DNA of 64,000 nt, taken from the NCBI RefSeq assembly GCF_028009165.1, contig NW_026611618.1, positions 1,116,001-1,180,000 on the forward strand, in the 5' to 3' direction. The notes under the pieces were generated by a model. It was not told the DNA's origin. It ran no database searches and was given only the letters and a program-made list of their open reading frames with translations. How positions within the stretch are numbered: position 1 is the first letter of the stretch; each line of letters opens with the position of its first letter. This document shows positions 55,903 through 64,000 of this stretch, piece after piece. The position numbers were made by a program, and so were the translations under genes. This DNA comes from Akanthomyces muscarius (taxonomy: Eukaryota; Ascomycota; Sordariomycetes; Hypocreales; Cordycipitaceae).

Positions 55903-58900
55903 ATGGGGAAGGGACGTGTTATGATTTGAGGCTTTACGATAAAACGAAAACCATGCAGCACGACTGCTGCGATAGGCGCAATCCTGATAGAAGGTAGCAG
56001 CGGTGTCATTTTACATATATAGGTGACATTTATTTACAGCATGGCTATGGGAGTAGAAGAGGGCATTTACTTTGCTGCATTAGGCAGAATAAAATAAAAA
56101 GCAATACGATAGAGTTGTACTCACAATGATTTTCTCAGTTGTGATTTTGTTTCTCTCCTTTTTACTTTAGTTTTGAGCTGGTTTGGCGGCACGTGCTCTG
56201 TGACTGCGTGGCTGGCTGGCTGGCTGACCTCGTGCTGGTAGATGGGGGACGCGCGCTGATTTAGAGTGCTGATGGCGATGATCATCGCCGGACGGCGCAG
56301 GAGAGGGTCAAAAGCTGACAGAAGACGGCCTGGTGAGCTGAGAGGCTAAAAACGAAGCGGCACCGGTTTCGCAAAGAAATGGGCAGTTTGTGGCCCAGCT
56401 GCGGTGCCGGGGGGTTGGGCTGACAGGAGGACGGGACGCTGCGTGGGCTAGAGTGCATGGGATCTTGTGGTTGTATTTAGTATGGGGACCAGAAACGGTC
56501 GACGGTAGATGTTGGTTACTTTGTAAACCGGTGCTGCATCTTACATTTCAATGAAACTTTAAAACAAGAGAAAGATTTGACGCGCCAACTTGTCCGGGGC
56601 TGGGGGGGATTACTTTGTTGGCTTTGATGAAGCCGGTATTGGCGTGAGATTCCAGGGCTAGTTTGGAACTACGGTAGATCCTTGTCCTCGCCGGGGGGCC
56701 ACTTGGGGGGGGGGGGGGGGGGAGAGAACAATGGACGTCTCACCTTCCTTGTTAGTGCGGTTTCTGGAAGGCTTCCAGAACGAGGGTGAGATGCCACCAT
56801 GGTTGCAGGCGGGGGATGACAAAGGATTTGGTAATGGGAAAGATGATGGTGATCAACGCCTGCTTGCATGAAGAACCTGATGTATGCTGATTTATGCTAA
56901 TTGAATCATGGTTGAATCATTGACAGAAAACAAAAAAGAAGAGAAGAAGGGGAAAATTATATGCGCCGTTGGTATATGGGAAAGCCGAGATGTTTGTTGG
57001 GGATCATGGACAGAGTTCGATTCTCATCTTTTGGTTTGGGGTTTGAAAGATGGGAAAGGGGACAGATTTTGATGGGGGATTTGTATCGGAGACGCGAAGC
57101 TGATTGATACATGAGGGCGCCACACGCCTTGGCATCACCAATCTCGCCCTTGTCTATTTTTTTCTTTTTTTTTTTCTGCTTGCGAGTTTCGGCGATAACG
57201 TTGTGGTTTTATTTGGGTGTCTCTGATTTTAGCGGTCCTTGGTGGCGGATGAACGGGGACTTGTTTCCTCCCCACAAAGCTTGGCTTTTTTTTAGGGGGG
57301 GAATCGGTGAGGTGATGTGTTAGCCGAGGCCGCCATGTGCACATCTACACCAAGTGTCTTATCATAGGGGGGAAAAACCGCGTCGCAGGACGAATTTGTA
57401 ACAGTGGCAATTGCATTTTTATCAGTTCCCTGTTTATTAATCCGGGGCTGATCAGTGTGCCTTTTCTTTCTTTTTCTTAGGCGTCGCGCAAGGATGTCGT
57501 AGGACAGGCCAGACGGACATGGGCATTGTCAGACAGTAAGGGAATATATGGCGTGGAATATCAACGCCGATAAGGGGAGGGGGGGGACAAACTTGGGTGT
57601 TTCGATTCTGATTCTTATTCGCATTTTCGTTGTACAATTGCTGCTGTTCCCCTGGCCTGATGAACTATACGTTGCACCTGCATGTCGCAGGAGCGTGCGG
57701 GCGTGCATGCAGTTGCAATTACAGCGGGCGCACGCATGCTCGCCCTGCAGGAAATTTGTGGCTCGTGTCAATTTCCGAGTTGCATCTGGGCACATGTATT
57801 CCCTCTTCTTTCCTTGCCACGATGATGATAGTCTCTTGTTCTTCATTTCACACTGACGCGCAAGTTTCTTGTCCATCTTTTGCCAGTTTGGGAACCTTGC
57901 TGAGGCGACCTGCTAAAGGGGAAAAAAAAGGGGTGGGGCGACCGGATGCGGCAGGCCTTGGAGAGGTTAGTCGTTCGCTGTAATCTGTAATCTGCGTCTC
58001 CGTACCAACATGCATTTGCCAGCGGGGGTCCCTGCTCTCTTCCCCTCATCAGTGCCGACGCCAGGTGGACGGACTACCTTGTTGCTTGGGTATGTGTATG
58101 TATGTGTGGATGATGCCTTGTGCACGGCCATGACTATGAAAAAAAGAGAGCAAGGCCAGGTTTCATCCAAGGCGGCGCGCCCCATGGAAGGAAAAGAAGC
58201 TTCCATTCCCATTCTCTCGTCCCCGCTTTTTGGCTGTGTCTGCGCTTTGGGCTTGTTCCCCTTTGGCATAGGCAGCTGCTGCATTCAGCGCAGTTTTGTC
58301 CGCCTGTGTCGCAGCATCCGCTTACAAACCAACTGCCTTGCCCCCCCCTCCTCATCGCTGTGGCTCAGGGCGCGGGCGCCACCATAATCGTTTGTTTGCT
58401 CATTTTATTCCCACTGCCACGTTTTTCTTTCTTCCCTTTTTCTGATCATTGCGATAATGCAAGTTTCGTCATGACATGTGCGCTTTTTCTTTTTTTATCT
58501 ACTCTCTCGGGACAGCTATTGTCCCGTGCCGAAACTGCCGGGGCGTCATCGAGCCCAGCAGATCAAGCCTCAAAAAGCATATCTGCGGCTGGGCTCGTGT
58601 CCCCCCGCCCCTGTAATTGGCGTCCGTTGGATCCCCTGCGGGCCATCCACTAAAATTGTCTCCCCGGCCTTCTGCGACCCTTCTGTACCACCTTCTGTAC
58701 ACTTTGGCACAGAGGCTCCTTGGTTCCCCCCTCCCCCCCCCCGTGGCCCCCCTCGTGCCCCCCTGCAAGCCATCATGCAGGCCGGTGCAGCTGCAACCCT
58801 TCTGGCCGTTCTGGCCGTTCTGGCATGCTTCGCTGCGGCTTCTGTCTGGGAACAGCGGACCCCGGCTTCGTCGTCCGTCCACTGTCTGTCCACTGTTCTG

Positions 58901-60333
58901 TCCACTCAAACCACTGTCCATGGGCCCGCCGCCCACCTGGCCACACTGCGTTGCGTGCCCATTTCTTGTCCTGATGGCCCGGATTTGCCCTGATGCTGCC
59001 CCCAATCCAGGCGGCAGCCAACCTGAGGCCCCCGAACTCGCCTGCACACCACTTTCATGACCACCTCGCATTCTCAACGGCAGCCCGCTGAAACCACTGT
59101 AATCGCCGCTCACCCTCACTGCATTCTGCTGTCACCCTCTGCTCAACCCAAGCAAGCTCCCCCCCCCCGGCCCCTCCTCGTCTTCTCCCCAGGCTGGCCG
59201 CAGCTTGCCATCATCACCATTCCAACCGTCTCTCTCCATCCCATCTTTCAACTCTGCCTCTTCCGCCATCTCCATCATCGTCGCCATGATACAATTCTAG
59301 AGCGCCCATCTCCGTCGCCAGCCAGCCCGTACTCATCATAAACCGCCGCTGCGTCTGATTCGCCCACCGTCCCTCCTCCGCAACCACCACCTTCGTCGCT
59401 GCTTGCATCGTCCACCCAATGCGCTAGTCCGCGCGGCGTCCCCGACCCTGCTTCAACTTTCCACGCCAGGAAACCCTCCTAGTTTCCCTTCTGACTGGGC
59501 CGCTTCCGCTTTCTCTGGCTTCCTTTTTTTTTTCCTTTTCCCCCAAATCCACTTTATGGCCCTCGTCTTTTGCGCTCCTGCTCCACCTTGTCACGCCCTT
59601 TTGCGCTGAGACGCCTACCAGCGCCAGTGATCGTTTTTCTCCTCCGTCCCTCTCTCGCCTCTGTCTCGCCGTTGCCTTGCCTCACCAGGTTCTTTTCCAA
59701 CCCCGGGAAGCACGCCAGATTTGCCAGCTTGGCAGGGTCGCAAACTCAAAAGTTGGAATCGAAAAAAGGGTCTGCTTATCAGCCGCAATCTGCCCTTGAT
59801 TATCGTATTCCGTCAATACAGCTTCGCCAACAACTACCACGCTACGGCTCCGATCAAGCCAGACCGGGCCAAGCCAAGCCAAACCGTTCCATCGTCGAAA
59901 AGCAAACTCACCCTCGATCAACCAACTCTTGTTCGGCTCGCGCGCACGCTCTCTCACCTCGACTGTCCTCCCAAGTCGTCTGGACTGCATCTGTCCCTCT
60001 TTCCGCCCGCCGCTTGCCGACCGGTTCCCTGCGGCGCTCGCTCGCCTTCTCGTCGGTCGGGTTTCGCCCCTTGTCCCGCGATTTTTCCGCCGCGTCCACC
60101 ACCCTCGTCCTGCGCCTGCGCCCGCGCAAGACCTCGACTTCTCTCGTCGCTCTCGTCTGCTTCCGCCGATTGACGCCTGTCCAACTTCACTTCTCCCTTC
60201 CTCCCCTCTCCCAATTCGGCTGGGACTCTGCCAATACCGCGCAGCAAAGGGGGGTCCACGCAGTCGCAACCTCGCCCCCCTCCAAGTGGTTGACGTGCTC
60301 CGGTCGCGAGACTGGTAGCCTTCCGTTGCCACC
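55903..60333. other. 4.4-kb non-coding region and likely long 5' leader
   Basis: Between the UBP12-like stop and the phosphodiesterase ATG no gene is supportable. Contents: homopolymers and microsatellites (TGGC repeat about 56209-56226; G tract at 56705-56722; A and T runs about 57160-57180), and a pyrimidine-rich tract of about 3 kb (57500-60330) with C7-C9 runs and CCTCxx words. This may be one long leader or leader introns for the phosphodiesterase gene. The longest open frames in it (about 59570-60481 plus, 59682-60359 minus) are unlikely to be genes. Confidence 0.45.
56705..56722 (+). repeat. G18 homopolymer tract
   Basis: An uninterrupted run of 18 G residues. On the plus strand this is long enough to form a single-strand G-quadruplex, and it is a probable slippage or assembly-error site. 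Confidence 0.85.
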
Positions 60334-63215
60334 ATGGATAGTACCGCCTGCCATGTCATCTACGTCAATCGCTCCGTCGCCCACAATCGCTTCATCCCTG
60401 CTCGACGCGACGACCAATCCTCAGACGACTCGGACGATGAACAACCCGATCACGTTCGTCGCGACATCAAACCTCTGCTAGACGCCTTCGGTGATGGTAA
60501 GCCCCAGCCTGTTCTTGACGCTCTCACGCGTCTGTTTCCAGGCAATGCATTTTTTTGCTAATACTTTCCTACAGTGTACGTTTGCTCCACAGGCTCCGCC
60601 TGCCTCGAGCACCTTCTTACTCTCCAAGAGGACACCGTCTGCTCCATGTCGCCCGCCATTGTATTAATAGACACGCCTCACAATGAGCAAATACGCCCTT
60701 CCCACATATCTTCCTCGCCGGCCTGGCCTAACGAGGCAAGCACATCCGAAGCCGCTGAGTCCTCTGGGATTCAGGCCCCGGATGACGAAGTCTACGGTCT
60801 CAACCTTCTCCAGCAAATCATCACCGAGTCGCATCTGCGTTGTATGGCCAAGCGCGTCGTTCCGGTGCCCATCATCTCCTATCCCGAACCCACCTCGGAT
60901 CAGGCACGCGAGCAAATGACAGATGGTGCCACCGACGTGCTTTCCCCCATCCCCCTCCACACCCTCGCCGCCCATCGTCCGCTCATTAGAAAGTGCCTCG
61001 ACCTTGGCGCCGTTGATGTCATCATCAGCCCTCTCAGCTCAAAGTGCATTACCACGCTCGAAATCTGCGCTTACAAGGCGCATAGGGACGCTGCTCGCGA
61101 GCAAAAGGAACTCCTCGAAGTTACCCACGGCCGCAAGCGCTCCTGGGTCGGTGTCAGCGACCAGCAGCCCTTTGCCTACCTACGCGAGGCCATGGTCTCC
61201 AAACTTATGAAGGGCATCTGCCGCATGGCCCCCGACGACGGCGAAATTGCCAGCGCTCACATTTCCGTCTCTACAGACCGTCAATCAGATATTGCATTAG
61301 CCGTCTCCAAGTGGCACTTTTGCGCCAATTCGTTTACCGACGACGAATTGCTCGTCGCTGCCATGTTCATGTTCCAACACGCCCTTTCCATGCCCGAATT
61401 GGAGCGCTGGCGTCTCCCAGCCGGTAAGTCTGCGCCTGCAGTCTCTAGTCTTGGGCTGCCTGCACCCCACCGTTGAGCCGTTTGAGCCGTTGTAAACTCA
61501 AAAGCCATGATGAACTAACGACATTTTTAGACCAGCTCATCAACTTTCTTATCGCGTGCCGTACCGCTTATAACAGCTTTGTACCATATCACAACTTTCG
61601 CCATGTCGTCGACGTTTTACAAGCGACGTTTCACTTCCTCGTCAACGTGGGTGCCTTGGCAAGCTATCCCGCTCGAGGCCCGACGACCCCCATCACGAAA
61701 TCTCCCATCGCTTCACTCTTGACTCCATTTGACGCCTTGACCTTGCTCATCACCGCTATCGGCCATGATGTCGGTCACCCAGGTGTCAACAACGGTTTCC
61801 TCGCCACACTGAATGCTCCCCTCGCCCAACTCTACAATGATCGCTCCGTACTCGAATCCTTCCATTGCGCCGCCTATGCCCAGATCCTCCGCAGATACTG
61901 GCCTGCTGCTTTTGAGGACAGAGGCATGCGTGCCCTCATGATAAGCTCTATTTTGGCCACCGACATGGGACTTCACTTTGATTACATGAAGAAGCTTGGT
62001 GACTTGCAAGAAAAGCTTCAAGATAACAATAGCTCCGAAGGTTGGAACGGTCGCCAGCTGGAAGAGCACAAGGCCTTGGCTTGCTCTCTCATCATCAAGT
62101 GCGCCGATGTCAGCAACGTTGCGAGGCATCACGATGCCGCCGTCAAATGGATGCACATCTTGGTGGAAGAGTTTTCGCGGCAAGCCTCTATGGAAAGCGA
62201 ACTCGGCATCAAGTCCTCACTTATCGCTGAGCCAAAGCGGGACCTGTTGTCGCTGTCTACTGCCCAGCTGGGTTTCATGAATATGTTTGCGATCCCCCTT
62301 TTCCAAGGTGTTGCTGACATCATGCCGTCGCTCAAATACGCCGTGGATGAGTTGGAGCTCAACCGACAAATATTTGAACAAAAGGTGCACGACGAAAAAC
62401 TGAGACAAGCCAACGACGAGATCGAGCGACGGAAACTGCTGCGCGAAGGAACCTTCTCGCCAAAAACTAGAAGCTGGGTTGCAGAAGAAGGAGATGACAG
62501 CACACAAGGTGTCGCTGCAACGCCGCAACGGACCGAGGGCTCCGATTCGACCGTGATTCAGGCTTCCGAGGTCTCTAGCAGCGAGCAGCTCGAGTCGGCA
62601 GAGGAAAGCAACGGCAATGCAGCAGCCGCCGGTCAAGATATGCACGACACAGTGCGCGATTTCTACAACCCCTCTCAGTCGGAGGATGATGTCTACAGAC
62701 ATTTGAACGGCACCTCGTCGGCCTTTGGCACTGTGCGTGACTTTGCTGATAGTGACCCTTTTCACGTACGTCCAAGAGATGACGGCGGTGCCGACGGCAA
62801 AGCGACTGTGTCTACGAGACAGCGCTGCAGCGAGACCACCGAAGGCAGTGTGTCTGGGGCTTTCACGGGCGACTGGACATCTCAAGCCACCAGCGCTACC
62901 GGAAAGGCCAACTTATCGCCCAGCACGCAGGGGACAAGCATCGTTAGCAACGACTCGATGGATCGCACCCTCGGACTGCCCTCTTTCAACGTTTCGCCGC
63001 CTGGCACACAAAGCGCCCCCCCGCAGAGCAGAGAGGGCCCGCCAGAAGATGCGAGTGAGTCGATCTCAAACTCGGGCAGCATCGGCAAGGCAGAGGGCAA
63101 GTCTCTACGCAAAAAGACTAGCAGATTCAGAATGAAGGACTTTCCCTTTTTTAGAAGAAACAAGGGGTCCAGCCCTTCGAGTCCGCCATTCCCTTCCGCC
63201 GACGCTACAAGCTGA
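60334..63215 (+). CDS. High-affinity 3',5'-cyclic-nucleotide phosphodiesterase (PDE2/PdeH class)
   Basis: Exons 60334-60496, 60575-61423 and 61531-63215 join in phase to 898 residues. The start has an optimal context, gccaccatgg, at 60328-60337. The N-terminal third contains VYVCSTGSACLEHLLTLQED. The class I phosphodiesterase catalytic domain shows HNFRHVVDVL near residue 358, AIGHDVGHPGVNNGFL near 416, ATDMGLHFDYMKKLG and KCADVSNVARHHDAAV near 529, which hold the metal ligands (His/Asp pairs). The last 250 residues are Ser-rich, disordered and end with a basic KKTSRFRMKDFPFF motif. Known role: cAMP hydrolysis, tuning PKA activity. In plant and insect pathogens the orthologous class controls infection-structure development and surface sensing. 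Gene symbol withheld because naming differs among species. The preceding 4.4 kb are non-coding. Confidence 0.93.
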
Positions 63216-64000
63216 TTAACGCCTCGCGACGGAGCTAGCCTTGTCGCGCAGGTTTCTATTCTATCCCATCGCCATCGACTGCGATGCTGGAGCATTGCAC
63301 CCGCCGTTGACGAGAACTGCCAGTCATGTAGATGCCCTGGTTTGAGCGCGCCAAGACGCGCATTTGTACAATATCACCGGCCAAGATGATACCCAGGTGG
63401 ATTAATGGTGTCAAGTTGAAGAGGCAGTCGTGTCCAGCAACGGGTTCCAGTCCTGTCTGCACAGCGCACACGACCGCACTAGCATGTCACAATGCGTTTA
63501 TGGAAAGTGGGATGATTTTTTCTCTATATATATTTTAAACAGGTACCGTCTATGGCTGCAGGAGAGGTGCGGACGACGCGCGTTGCTCTGCGACTTTTGT
63601 TGTCGGCACGGAGGCATTACGGAAACTTGTGTTTATTCTTATTTTTACTGTTTTTTTGGCGCTTTGTGGAAGGTTTTCGAGAGCAATGGCATATAGACGT
63701 CGGCGATTGACGACGTGCATGAATTGAGGAGGAGAAGAAAAGCATGGCTGGCGTAGGATTTAGAGCATGGTAGTGAAATACAACTTGTGTGTATTGCCAT
63801 TTGGCTTTGTTGATGTGATGTAGGTACGGATTGTGACTGGGTGCCGTATGAGGCTGAGTGCATCTGAACTGCGTTGTGTGATACGTAATCCTCGTTGGGG
63901 CCGGGAGGAGGTGGCTGCATATATTGGGCGGTTGGCTCGTGTTGGTAGCAAGCAACACGTGTCGACAACATTACACACTCGGCAAATTCTAAACTGGTCT
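63216..64000. other. 3' flank of the phosphodiesterase gene
   Basis: No supported gene in the last 785 bases. The region contains the phosphodiesterase 3' end region; open frames there are short and without motifs. Confidence 0.4.

Noticed and set aside
58499..59119. 206-codon reverse-strand ORF
   Set aside because: Glycine/arginine-rich translation of C-rich leader DNA with no family motif.
59570..60481. 304-codon open frame on the plus strand before the phosphodiesterase
   Set aside because: No ATG start at its beginning, composition is that of the C/T-rich leader, and it overlaps exon 1 of the phosphodiesterase in a different frame.

Overview
This is nuclear DNA of a filamentous ascomycete, most likely a Sordariomycete and plausibly Hypocreales. 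The genes are split by short (about 47-92 nt) GT-AG introns with CTRAY-type branch points, intergenic sequence is C/T-rich, and the products are typical Pezizomycotina ones. I cannot name the species. All gene models below were built by hand by joining exons so that phase and family similarity agree. Exon coordinates are given in each entry.

Layout. 1-2.8 kb: PEX3, a peroxisome biogenesis gene. 2.8-16.4 kb: an accessory-looking segment. It holds an AT-rich, RIP-like block, a diverged copy of the 3' end of a cupin gene, an intact full-length ABCC-type ABC transporter, the intact cupin gene, a protein-kinase-like (APH-family) gene with an unresolved 5' end, two 14-bp minisatellites, a relic of a membrane-protein gene, and a second APH-family gene broken by an in-frame stop. 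16.4-64 kb: conserved core genes. In order these are a WRAP73/Wdr8-like WD40 protein, a small uncertain ORF, a HEATR5/Laa1 HEAT-repeat giant, a TACO1/YebC-like protein, a large ankyrin-repeat membrane protein, PET100, an MPP6-like zinc-knuckle protein, the NDUFS6-like subunit of complex I, a YjbQ/UPF0047 protein with an unusual hydrophobic N-terminus, CFIm25 (cleavage factor I 25 kDa), an unrecognised disordered protein, a DUF3140 + HVA1-Tudor fusion, an insulin-degrading-enzyme/Ste23-like M16 protease, a UBP12-like deubiquitinase and, after a 4.4-kb non-coding gap, a high-affinity cAMP phosphodiesterase.

How they fit together. Three of the core genes act in mitochondrial respiration (TACO1-like for COX1 translation, PET100 for cytochrome oxidase assembly, NDUFS6 for complex I) and lie within 10 kb. 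MPP6 and CFIm25 act in nuclear RNA 3'-end processing or decay. The others are housekeeping functions in trafficking, proteolysis, ubiquitin and cAMP signalling. No biosynthetic cluster, CRISPR, rRNA or tRNA gene was recognised. The most unusual parts are the 2.8-16.4 kb accessory segment (duplicated cupin ends on either side of the transporter, decayed kinase-like genes, minisatellites, a perfect 20-bp palindrome) and a few odd protein architectures (membrane-anchored YjbQ, DUF3140-Tudor fusion, MPP6 with zinc knuckle, Ste23 with two candidate starts).
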